Of a stretch of 64,000 nt of DNA, positions 20,851 through 30,900 are shown one piece after another. Every line of letters starts with the position of its first letter. The stretch's first letter is position 1. A program made the translations under genes and the position numbers. The notes under the pieces were generated by a model, which did not search any database, was not told the DNA's origin, and was given only the letters and a program-made list of their open reading frames with translations. Origin of the DNA: Sarcocystis neurona (lineage: Eukaryota; Apicomplexa; Conoidasida; Eucoccidiorida; Sarcocystidae); assembly GCA_000727475.1 (NCBI GenBank), contig KL647326.1:372001-436000 (forward strand). The letters are read 5' to 3'.

Positions 20851-21909
20851 CTAGGCAGGCGAATCGAAGAATGTATCTGTGCACTGAGGAACCTGGAAGC
20901 GTAGAGTCTCCTGTTGGTGGTGTCCTGCTGTTGCTGCTGTTTTCCTGCTGCGTGCTCTCTGGCGCTTCACTTCGCTTGATGCTGTGTCTTCGTTTCGCCC
21001 AGTGGAGGCGTTGCTCCTTCTTTTGTCGTTCTTTTTCCCCTGCTGCGACTGCGAGCCTGTTCCCCGCTTGGCATGTGCAAAATCCGTAATAGCAGTAACA
21101 GGCGTAACTTTTGTCACTTCACCGCTTGCTGTTGTGTCTGATACTCTGGGTGCAGCGCCTGTTGCCCTTCTTTTGCCTTCTGCTTCACCTGCCTCTGCAG
21201 CGGCTACGGCTGCTGTTTGACGGCGTGCTGCTGCTGCTGCTTCTGCGGGCCGTCGTTCATGTCCCACTCGGGCTCCGGCTGCGGCAGCGCTTAAGAAGAC
21301 GGTTCCAGCAGGAACGGGAGACTTCCTCAAAGCCGCAGCAGCAGCATGAGCAGCAGCCCCGGAAACACCTGCGTCATCTGCTGCGTCGACTCTTTGTCCT
21401 TCTCCTTCCTCTGCAACACCAGCAAGTTCCTGTCTTTCCTGCTGCAGCAGTCGCTGCATGCGAGCGTGGTACCTGCTCTTCAGCACGCAGCGTGCTACGG
21501 TGAACAGCAAAAGCAGAACCAGCAAGTTAATGACAAAGGTTGAAGCGACAACATACCAAGGCAGGGCAAGCAGCCGCTCTTTCCAGTTGGTGCTGCTGCT
21601 GCTGCTGCTCGAAGTTGTGCTTCGGGTAGATGTGCTCGTACTCGAAGATGATTCACCATCATTTTCCCCGCCCCCTTCTTCGGTGCTGCCGCCTCCTTCT
21701 CCTCCTCCGCCGGAAGTTCCCCCCTCGTTGAAGGATTTCTCGCATTCAGCTGAACAGAAGCGAGTCTCAAGGCGTTGCTCCGGAGCTGGACACGCGACTC
21801 CTCCTGCTGCGGCTGCTGCCACGACATGCAGAAATCGAATATTTCGACAGTTGACACAATCTTCAGACCAAGCGCTCTGCTGCAGGACGCAGTCCTGCTG
21901 CTTCGCCTC
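20851..21909 (-). CDS. Last exon: degenerate TSP1 module, transmembrane helix, cytosolic tail
   Basis: The acceptor ctgtgcttctgcag is followed by 352 codons to the stop at 20,851. Order: a TSP1-like module (about 21,745-21,895; Trp-Ser, then DCVNC...GGVACPAPEQRLETRFCSAEC, following the TSP1 rule W-S-x-C...G-G-x-C-P...C); a Gly/Glu/Ser/Thr-rich stalk; one hydrophobic helix (about 21,500-21,570, WYVVASTFVINLLVLLLLF) ending in basic residues; and a tail of about 200 residues rich in Ala, Arg and Ser that ends DTFFDSPA. This is the layout of type I surface and microneme proteins of apicomplexans, which bind host or partner proteins outside and the parasite cytoplasm inside. No terminal Trp, as in TRAP-type tails, is visible. 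The intron upstream must hold at least one more exon or use an unusual donor, because the donor at 24,402 is phase 1 and this exon starts in phase 0. Confidence 0.7.
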   Translation of the reverse strand, partial: EAKQQDCVLQQSAWSEDCVNCRNIRFLHVVAAAAAGGVACPAPEQRLETRFCSAECEKSFNEGGTSGGGGEGGGSTEEGGGENDGESSSSTSTSTRSTTSSSSSSSTNWKERLLALPWYVVASTFVINLLVLLLLFTVARCVLKSRYHARMQRLLQQERQELAGVAEEGEGQRVDAADDAGVSGAAAHAAAAALRKSPVPAGTVFLSAAAAGARVGHERRPAEAAAAARRQTAAVAAAEAGEAEGKRRATGAAPRVSDTTASGEVTKVTPVTAITDFAHAKRGTGSQSQQGKKNDKRRSNASTGRNEDTASSEVKRQRARSRKTAATAGHHQQETLRFQVPQCTDTFFDSPA

Positions 21910-24402
21910 CTGCAGAAGCACAGAAGATGACGGACGACGTAGTAATCCAGGGAACGCAGTCTCCACAGAAGAAGGGAAAGATGGAGAAGAAGAAGAAGGA
22001 AGGCGGAAGGAGAAATTAGAAGGAGAGGAAGAAGAAGAAGGGGCAGGCGAAAGAAAAGGAGAAGGGGAAGCTCGCGCGTCTGCTGTACCTGAACAGAAAG
22101 GCGAGCCTGCAGCAAAAGGCGGAAGGGAAGGCGGCAGCGCAAGGAGAACAACATTAGCAGGAATAATGACCGGAGAAGAGGTAGGGAAGGGCAGGGGAGC
22201 AACGATATGGACGCGGCCACACCCGCAGCACTAGCATCCAGGGGTTGCATGAACAACAACACCAGCACCAACAGCAGCAACGGAGTCAACTGGAGCACCA
22301 GCAGAGGCGGCAGAAACCAGTGGAGAACTGACACAAGCAGAGTCGCCGTAGCAGGGGCAGCGGACGGAGCAGCAGAACATGAGTACCGCCACCGTAGAGG
22401 TACGGGCAGTAGAAACGACAAGTAGAAAACAAGAGCAATTCTCCCACCCACAAACAGGGCAGCAACAGCCGCGTCAGCAACAGCAGCCACAAACAGGGCA
22501 GCAACAGCCGCGTCAGCAACAGCAGCGAGACAAGTAGCACCAGCAGCGAGAAAAGCAGCACCAGCAGCGAGAAAAGCAGCACCAGCAGCACCCACAGGAA
22601 TGGCATCGACAGCAGCAGAGAATCAGCGGCGGCATCGAGAAAGGCAACGATTACGGTACCAATGCGAGGAGGCTATTCAGCAGACAGAGGCGACGAAGCA
22701 GCAACAGCAGGAACAGTGGGAGAAGAATCCAACAAACTGACAGCAGGAATTCCACAAGAGGACAGGTAAAGCGCAAGCAACGTTGTCAAGAGTCCTCGGG
22801 AATTGAAGAAAAGCGCTACTGATTCTGTGGCGAGAAATGCGCGGTAGCTGCTGCTGCTGCTTACGTGAGTTCTATGCTGCGGCTACGGCCGCACTTGATG
22901 ACTGCTCAGCTGCTGCCCAGAGTTTTGTGCTTCTGATTAGCTGCTATTATCCTGCTCATTTTACTGTTGCCTTTGGGTAGGTACGCTTGTTCTGAAGGCG
23001 GCGACCACAGTGACAGCTCTGCTAGCTTCGTTGCAGCAAGTGTGGTGCTGCTGTCGCTGCGTAGGCGGCCGTGCTGCTGCTGTTGTTGCAGCACGTATGC
23101 GCCTTCGCCGTTGTTATTGTTTCTATAAGTGTGCTTGCGGAGCTCCTGCTGCTGCTGCTGCAGCGGCACTGACAAACGCACTGGCGCAGCCTCTTCGATG
23201 CCTGTCCTACTGTCGCTTTGTTGCCTCTGTTGGGCTACCGCTGGTCCGGCAGGGATCCTCTTGTTCCTACAGCGATAGTGAGACTGCTGCTGCTGCTGCC
23301 GTTTTTGGTGTTGTCTTGCGTGCCTCCTACAGAATACCGGGCGGTGTAGCTGCTGCTGCGGCGCTGCCCAAGTTGCTGCTGATGCAAGTGTGGCTAGGTG
23401 AGTACTGTTAAGCAAAATTATCTGTAGGCTGCTGGTGCAATTATCTGTGGGCTGCTGGTGCTGATTCGACAACAGTGCTGCAGCCGCCGTTGCCTGCGCC
23501 ATTGTTGCTCCTACTGCTGCTCTGCTGAAGAGTTATCTGCAGCTTCGCTGCTTCTTCAACAACTGGGCTGTTGCTAGTGCTTGGAAACTGTCTAAGGAGA
23601 GGCTGCTGCTTCTTCTTCGGCGTGTGTGCCTTCGTTGCGGCTGCTTCGATGGAAGCCGCTGCTGCTATTGGCACTCTGCTACTGCTGCTGCTTCCTTGTG
23701 GTGCGACAGCAAAACTTGCCGCTGCCGCAGTACTAACCAGGTTGTAGGGCTTGTTTTTTCGCTGCCCTGCGTCGTTGCCTCCTACTTTGCCTCCGCACAC
23801 TCTGAAGCCCCGTCTTTTGTCTCCCGCATCTAAGTTGCTGCTGCTGCTGATGCGTCTTCGACCTCTGATGATGCTGGGGCTGCTGTTCGGTCGTCTTGCT
23901 GCCCTGCCTCTCAATGTGCTGCTTCATTCTTACTCCCTGTAGACGGCTGCTCGAGTACCTTTGTCCGAAATGCATACACATAAGAATCTCCTCTGCTGTG
24001 TTCCTTCGTCTCTCTCTGCGTATTTATCTCGAGCTTCATGGATCTCTCGGTCTTTCTCTCTTTCTCTGTCTGCAATCTCTTTCTCTTCTCCGATGTTTGT
24101 GTGGCGCTCCTTGTTGCCATCAAGTTTATGCTGCACACGTTTTCAGCGCTGTGTCTATCAATCCACTGTCTCTGGCTCTCCGTATTCCCAACGTATCCGT
24201 TGAGTTTTTGCTGCTGGACTGGGGTAACTGCTTCTGTTTGCCCTCCTGCTCTGGTTTTCTCTCCGTCTCTCTCCTTTTTGCTAATTTTGTGTGTCTGTCT
24301 GTGTCCGTCTCGGTCTCTCTCTTCCTTTGGACAACTCCTGCTTGTCCTTTTTTAGCTGCGGCAGCTTCGCTCTCCAGTGTCCTGCTGCTGGCTGCTACCT
24401 AC
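21910..24402 (-). other. Intronic region of the TSP1 gene, exon content unresolved
   Basis: About 2.5 kb between two TSP1 exons. It holds a long minus-strand pyrimidine tract (complement of 21,966-22,130), the minisatellite at 22,449-22,585, CTG-rich blocks (22,840-23,960) and a TCTCT-rich stretch (23,990-24,330). Open minus-strand frames at 22,906-23,502 and 23,441-23,914 lack the Trp/Cys pattern of TSP1 modules. At least one small exon should exist here to reconcile intron phases. Confidence 0.35.
22449..22585. repeat. Compound minisatellite: 39-bp x2 then 21-bp x3
   Basis: The 39-base unit beginning CACAAACAGG starts at 22,449 and 22,488; directly after it a 21-base unit (gcgagaaaagcagcaccagca and variants) occurs three times. 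It lies inside the presumed intron of the TSP1 gene. Confidence 0.8.
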
Positions 24403-26060
24403 CACCACAGGGCTTCGTGTCGAAGCTGCTGCACGGCTTCCCTCCAGGTCGTGCGTACCGCCTGACAACAAAAAATCTCGTGCTGCGGCAGCTGCTGCTG
24501 CAAACAGACCACTCGGTCCATTCTCCTTGGCAATCGAGATCCTCCAGTTTGGCCACTATCGTCTTTCTTCGCTGCAGCGCGCAGGCACCACTCGAAGAAG
24601 AAAAAGAAGAACCGGCAGCGGCAGCACCCCCAGCAGCAGAAGCACGCCTAGCAGCATCGGCATCCCCAGCATTCGCAGCGCGAGACGCTGCAGCGACGTT
24701 GCCCCACCAAGCGCCAGCCTTACCCCTAGCCGCTTCTCCAACGTCAATACCGACAACAGCAGCAGCTTCAGCTGCACCACCAGCTGCCGGAGCAGCCGCG
24801 GCAGCCTCTCTTGCAGATGCAGCTGCTGCAGCAGCTGAAACGGCGGGAGGGTAAGTAGATAGGGCAAAGAAGCCGTTGTGTGGACAGCGGATGGATACGC
24901 CTTTCACCTGCATCTCGAGGAGTGCTGCTGCATGCGTTCTGCTGCGATGGCGGACAGTGAGAGCAGTGACGGCTTTGATATCGAGGTCTGTCCAGAGCAC
25001 TGCAGCGCCGGGTGCTGCCTCGTGCACCCCACGTTTGTTGCTGTGTACGTACACTGGGAAGGCCAGCTGACCTCCCACTACTCCACGCAGGCGCGCTGCT
25101 TCTTCCTTCTCCGAGTGGTGCAGAATAACGAGAACTTCGTCTTTTTTGCGGCTAGCTGCTCGCTCGAAGAGAAGCAACACTTCCCACACATCTGCGACTC
25201 CTGCGACCGGGAAGGTTACTTGGGTGAAGAGCAGCGGTGGGGAAGACGACGTGGACGACGAATAAACAGCAGAAAAAGAAAGCGCCTCTGCTGCAGCTGC
25301 CGCGGCTTTTCGGCGTAATAGTGGAGGAGTGGCAAAGGAGAGGAACAAGGGAGATGCGAAGTACCGATGAAAGAAGTCAGCAGGAGTAGCGGACGCTGGC
25401 ACTGCTGCGCGGTTGGCTGCTGCTGCGCCATTCTTTCCTGGCTCGTCTCCAAGTCCTGCAGGTTCAGCTCCTCGTCGGTTTCCTGTTCCGGCTGCTGCAA
25501 CTGTCTTTTGCCATACGTATGTATTTGCTTCCTCCCCTCCCCCTCCTGCTGCTGCTGCCGGTACTGAACTTTCAAGGAAGAAAGTCGGACCTCTGGTGTT
25601 AACGTCTCTGTCCACTGCACGCTGCAGCAGTTGCACTACTTCTTCAGCTCTGGAAGAATGGAGTGTACCACCTGCTGATGCTGCCTCGACCGCCTCTGCG
25701 GCTGCAGTGACAACGACCCCAGCCGTTGCTGCTGTTTCGTCTGACTCTGCTGCTGCTGCTGCTGCACGTGTTACTGCTTCTACCACTGCTGTTGCTGCTG
25801 CGTATGACCCTCCTTGTGCTGCTGCCACGACCCCCGCCGCTGCTGCATCTGCGACTAACTCCACGCCTGCTGCAGCTGCTTCTGCTGCTGCCGCTGCTGC
25901 CGCCGCTGCCGCCGAACCTGCTGCTCCTTTTCGTGAACTTGTTACTGCTGCTACTCCCGCAGCAGCAGCAAGTGCTGCGCGTTCGAGGGCTGCTGCTGCT
26001 GCATTGGCCTGGGCTGCCGCCTGACTCACGTCAAACTCCACATAGGAACAGAGGTCACCG
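24403..26060 (-). CDS. TSP1-gene exon(s): Ala-rich region, beta-rich domain, TSP1 module
   Basis: The acceptor (gtttttccttgcag) precedes SGDLCSYVEFDVSQ and the frame stays open to the donor G|GTAGGT at 24,402. After a long poly-Ala/Val region comes an orderly domain (about 24,860-25,225: ADVWEVLLLFERAASRKKDE, then VVGGQLAFPVYVHSNKRGV and LWTDLDIKAVTALTVRHRS) that looks beta-rich and ends in a Cys. The exon closes with a clear TSP1 module at about 24,403-24,545: EWTEWSVCSSSCRSTRFF...GGKPC...KPC, having W-x2-W-x2-C and the usual Cys spacing. A second acceptor-like site (ttcccggtcgcag) before VADVWEV suggests that part of the Ala-rich region may be intron. The domain before the TSP1 module faintly recalls the family named after farnesoic acid O-methyltransferase, but this is weak. 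Confidence 0.6.
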
Positions 26061-26239
26061 CTGCAAGGAAAAACAACCAGCAAGTTGCTGCTACTGCTGC
26101 TTCTGCTAGTGCTGCTTCCGCTACTAACGCTTCTGCTGCTACTGCTTCTACTGGTAGTGCTTCTGCTGCTAGTGCGTCTGTTGTTCGCGTCTCCGATGCT
26201 GCTGAGGTTGCTGGCGCTGTTGACGCGGCTGCTGTTACT

Positions 26240-26381
26240 GCTGGTGCTTCTGGTGCTGCTGCTGCTGTGCGAGTCAAGCAACAGTGGGCAGCTGTCGCTA
26301 GTATCCGCTGCTTCAACCATATACTCGACCACCTTATGACAAGTGCTGCGGCACGTCGCTTGCTGCAGTGAAGGATGGAAT
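26240..26381 (-). CDS. Small exon with half a TSP1-like Cys pattern
   Basis: A strong acceptor (ctcctcccag) is followed by an open frame reading ...QATCRSTCHKVVEYMVEAAD... and a further Cys (TSDSCP), then a Ser-rich stretch. The C-x3-C-x16-C arrangement matches the two clearer TSP1 modules of the same gene in spacing, but the leading Trp residues are not visible. The lower boundary is not fixed. An alternative frame over the same DNA gives a Leu-rich leader-like peptide from 26,478, which could instead be a signal sequence if the TSP1 gene starts here. Confidence 0.35.
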
Positions 26382-26479
26382 CTGGGAGGAGACGCATGCA
26401 GAGGAGCAGTAGCAGCAACAGTAGCCCCAGCGCAAACAACAGCAGCCGCAGCATCAGTAGCAACAGGGACGTTACCAAA

Positions 26480-27039
26480 GCCGATTGCTACTCACATATA
26501 CATCCATACCCATACGCCTCCCAACGGAACTTCTCTTATATACGCATTCACATACATATATATATATATATATATTAGAAGCACATATACATATGTACGT
26601 GACTTTATATATATGCATATACATGTTCACAATAGCTGCACAAGCTGTACACGCATGAATTTTCTGTTTCACCTACATTGGTTAATATATATATATATAT
26701 ATGTATATGTATGTTTGTGCCCTTTAACTATACAGGGATACGATTACATATATATATATATATACATTCATGTACATATATATGCATCTATATCCTTGTA
26801 CACATATATTTGAAATTCATACGCAGAAGTACTGGCAGAATACGTATCAACTGAACGATGCTTGGTTCGAGTGCACTTCCCTCCGAATGCAGGTGTCTCT
26901 GTATTTGTCTCTCACGCCTTTTTCTCGCCTTGGCTCTCTGAAAGTAAAAATACGTATGGTTGCTACTTCTTGCAGTTGTGAAGGAGAGAGCCACTTCGTT
27001 TTTAAATCTGCAGAGACAGACAACTAGGCAGTTGAAACT
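26480..27039. repeat. (TA)n / TACATA microsatellite block
   Basis: Dense alternating TA runs at about 26,553-26,576, 26,684-26,706 and 26,747-26,765, with CATACATA words between. 26,820-27,039 is more complex. The block lies within the region interpreted as intron between minus-strand exons. Confidence 0.7.
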
Positions 27040-27140
27040 CAACGGATACCCGTTTGTGATAGGCAGTGTCATTTTTGCTGTGTTGCTCTGCGTAGGAATA
27101 TCTACAGGCCTCTTTCTGCTCTCCGCGGGATCGCACTGCG
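27040..27140 (-). CDS. Small exon phase-matched to the long upstream exon
   Basis: The acceptor tccttcctacacag ends at 27,141. The exon begins with the single base needed to complete the codon left open by the donor at 27,941, then reads AVRSRGEQKEACRYSYAEQH and continues with a beta-like segment KRVSVEFQL. The 3' end is uncertain: candidate donors are weak (GTATCC at 27,049, others to 27,025). The frame hits a stop at 27,002. The VEFQL segment resembles VEFDV at the start of the 26,060 exon, which hints at a repeated domain edge. Confidence 0.45.
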
Positions 27141-27941
27141 CTGTGTAGGAAGGACAAGAAGCACGCAAGCAGCAGCACGTCCACGTACAGGCAGTTTTGA
27201 CAACGACTGGCAAGGGCCTGCGCGCCTTCCTCTCTCCTTGTGGCACCTCCATATTTGAACGCGCGCAGTTAATCCCCGAACGCTCCTGTAGTTGTAGTAT
27301 GCACGTACGCAAATTAGCGGATATCTACACAAGGAGAAGACGACAAATGTCTATGTGTCATGGGCGTTTCCCATGTAAAACACTGTCCCCCTGTATATAT
27401 GTATCTCTCTTTCTCTCTCTCAACATATATAAATATTGTATGCGCAGACCCTTGCGTCTGCAGAGTCCCGGAAGAAAAAGCACACATATATATATGTATA
27501 TATTAGATAGAGATAGAGAAAGACTGAGGGAAAACGCGTGGGAGGATTATACGTGTGTCTACCTGATGAGGAGTTCTGATTGTAAGAATTCAGAAGCACA
27601 CACGTGTACATGACCCTTCGAGGTGGTACCGCATAATCGATGAATCGGTACACAAATTCTAATGCAAATACGCGTGACCTTACTAATCCTCGCCAGTTTC
27701 CTTGGACTTGGTGTATGTGTCTTTCTTTTCTAAACCAGAAGACCGGAGTGGCAATATAACTAAACAGTCATTCACATATTATTATATGGCCTACACGTGC
27801 ATACAGATATACATAGACGGATATATATGTACATGCGTAGGTGCCGCCCCAGAGAAACATACACACAGAATTCTCGTACGTTGCAAGTTGTGTTGCTTCT
27901 GTTGCCTTTGAGGTGAAGCCTTCTTCTCTGCTGCCGCTTAC
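27141..27941 (-). other. Intron (801 bases) with microsatellites
   Basis: Bounded on the minus strand by the donor GTAAGC at 27,941 and the acceptor CAG at 27,141. It contains TATATA and TCTCTC stretches (27,390-27,530, 27,815-27,830). No open frame inside is convincing. Confidence 0.5.
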
Positions 27942-30900
27942 TCTCCTCTGGCGCATGCGTGCTGTACTTCTGTCTCCACGTACAGAGCATAGCGGGGCTT
28001 GTTAGCTGCCGCTGCTGCTGCAGGATCTGCGGCGGCAAACTGCGGCATGCCCCACACCTTTCGTAGACTTTTGCTTGCAGCTTCTGTCACGCGTCTTCCT
28101 CGTCTTCCTGTCAGCAGCAGCACGTCATCTGCACCAGCGGCAACCGGGGGTAGCCCCCCTGCAGCAACAGGCGAGCTCTGCTGCTGCACCATCTCTCCTA
28201 TTCGAAGTGCTACACCCCTCGTAACGGGAGCAACCCCAGCATGTGCTGCTGCTGCTGTTGAACTCGCTGGTGTTTTTCCTCTTCCTCCGGCTGCCGCGTC
28301 TTCCGCTGCTGCGCTTGTACCAGTTGCCTTCACCCACGCACCATCTGCTCGTGCGTCTTGTTCTCTTCCAGCTGCTGCTCTTATTCGTCCTGCTTCTGCA
28401 GCTGCAGCGCTCTGTGCTCCTGCACTTCCTCCGATTGTTGACGCTGCTGCTGCTGCCGCGACCGCTACGCTTCCTGCCGCAGCCGCTGCTGCTGCAGCTG
28501 CATCAGGGGCAACTTCAATGAGCGGCGTGCCGTACATGTCGTTGCCCAGGGCCAGTGGATCTACGACTACAGCAGCAGGCAGCACCGTTTCGAAGCTCGA
28601 AGTGTCTCGCTGTAATTCTGCTCCGACTGTAAAGAAGTGTGTCGTTCGCTCGACGGCGTTCTCATACTGCAGCAGGTAATCGGCTGGTAGGACTGTTGAG
28701 GACAAGGAGGCGGCAGCAGCCGCCGAAGACGCAGAAGCAGCAGCTTCAGCAGTAGCAAGGGTAGCAGTTGTAGCAGCACGAAAAGCAGCAGCAGCACTGC
28801 CAGGAGCGTAATAAGTCATATCGTCGGAAGCAACGCCTTTATGGGCAGCAACAGCAGCAGAAGCCGGAACACTTCCCACTTTCGCAGTAGAAGTACTCCT
28901 CCTTCTATCATCTGTAGATGGAGTAACAGTTGCATCAGGAGCAGGGGCAGCAGGAACTGGAGCAGCAGCAGCAACAGTAGCAGACAGAACATCGCTGCGC
29001 GTGCTGATGACTTGCAGATGCATTAGTTCTGGGGCCCAGGCTCGTCGCAGGGGGACAGCGTTAGCAATGATTCTGCCGTTGTTGCTGCTGCCGCTGCTGC
29101 GGCTCTCGAGCACCAGGTGCAACCTTGAAAGACGTAGTTCTGAGACAGGCACAGCAGATCCCCAGCGACTATGAGACGCCGTCTCCAATAGATCAATTAT
29201 ATAGAACATATCGTATACGTTAGCGACATTACTTTTTCCTTTGAAAGACGCAGCTGGGACGCGCTCGCCGACACCCCCATCCGCGTGGTCTGCAGACAAC
29301 GCCGCGGAGACAGCAGCACGAGAGGCGGTTCCAGCATCAGTGAAACCAGCAACACCGTCACGTGTTCGCGGAGAAGGAGGAGGAGAAGGAGAGGCGGCCG
29401 CTGCAGCAGCAGCGGCAGAAGACTCGTAAGCAGCAGGGTGTTCGAATATGTGGACATTTCGCAGATTTGTGTACCTTGTGTACTGATTGCGATAACCTGT
29501 TGGATGCCCGGCTAAATCCCAGAGATTTAGGAAATAGCTGCTGCGGCTGAAGTAGCTGCTGTTGATGTAGAGCCCTGGCACCCAGCCAGAAACAGCTACT
29601 GTCGCGATACACCACACGAGCACAGGCCCCCCACAAGTGCGCGGCAGCAGCACCCCCACGCCAGAGCAGCCGGTGCAGCTCCCATCGGCAGCAACTGCGG
29701 CGTTGGGTGTGAAGCCCGCTGCTGAGCTGTGTGTGTGCAGCACGAAGCAGGAGGGCAGCACTTTGAGCGAGGCATCCGCACCAGCAGCAGGACTTGTATA
29801 CTCTGCCAGGGTGTCTAGCAGCACTGCACTGTGTGCGCGAAGCGACGTCAGAGACACAGAGGAACTAGGTTCAGCAAAAACAGCAGTTGCATGCAGCGTG
29901 GGCGCGACAGGGTCCTCACGCCACCTTGCAGCAGCAGAAGGGGGAGCGGCAGAAGCTCCGGAAGAATCTGCGTCGTCGCCGCCAACAGGAATACCAGCGT
30001 GGGCCCCCGTAGCTGCTTCCTTGGAGGCTGAGTAGGTGTTCGTTTTTGCTGCTGTTCTTGCATCTCTCGCTGCTGGTGCTGTTGCGGCGGCTCTTCGGGT
30101 GTCGACGCATGCACGAAGCACGACGCGATTTCGATGGGGATTTGAAGGAAGAAGAACTCGCAAGTCATTGTAGGAAGCGGGGCCGTCAAAAGCTTTCAAC
30201 AAACTAATTACTCCCTCTTTTTGCTGCACGTCGACCTGCACGTTTCTGGTGTCGCTACTCCGCGTCACGGTGCCTCTGCCCATGGTGCTGCTGCTGGCGT
30301 CTCTGCTGCTCCGTCGACTGCGGCTGCTATTGCCACCTGTGGCATTGCTTCGCCATTTGCCGCTGTTGCTGATGGTGAAGACAGCGCTTCTGCTGCTGTG
30401 GACGTCGTCTATGCTATCTCTACTGTCTTTGAGCTGTGAGGTGCTGTTCTTACTGCTTGCCGACGTGTCGGTGCTATTGCTGTCGCCAGTGGTGCTCCTT
30501 GTGCTCCCGGTAGCGATGCTACTACCGCCATGACTTCTGCTGCTTCGCACTGTGCTGCCGCTGCCGTCGTTGTTCGCTGCGGTGGTCCCCCTTCCGTTGC
30601 CGCTGCTTGAAACGGGCTCTTCTGCAGGCAGATTGCCCAAGTAGAAGGTACCGACCGTGGTGCCCGGCAGCAGCGGCAGCTCTCTACAGGGCGTGACAGC
30701 AGCAGTGGCTCCGGCAGCGGCAGCAGCAGCAGTACGATGAGTGGCCGCACCACCGGTAATAGCGGGAGCCCACTGTGTCGCCGGGGCAGCACCACTTCTA
30801 GCAGCAGCGGCAGAATTGGCACAGGTCCAGTCTTCTCGCAGAGTAGGCGTTTCACAGTAGGGCACTCGAATCTGAGCTGCAGCTGGTGGCGGCCCAGCGG

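Noticed and set aside
21458..22234. 258-codon plus-strand Glu/Gly/Lys-rich frame
   Set aside because: It is the complement of the polypyrimidine tract and TSP1 exon on the minus strand.
26863..26874. GGTTCGAGTGC, resembling a tRNA B box
   Set aside because: No matching A box, acceptor stem or anticodon arm could be folded around it.
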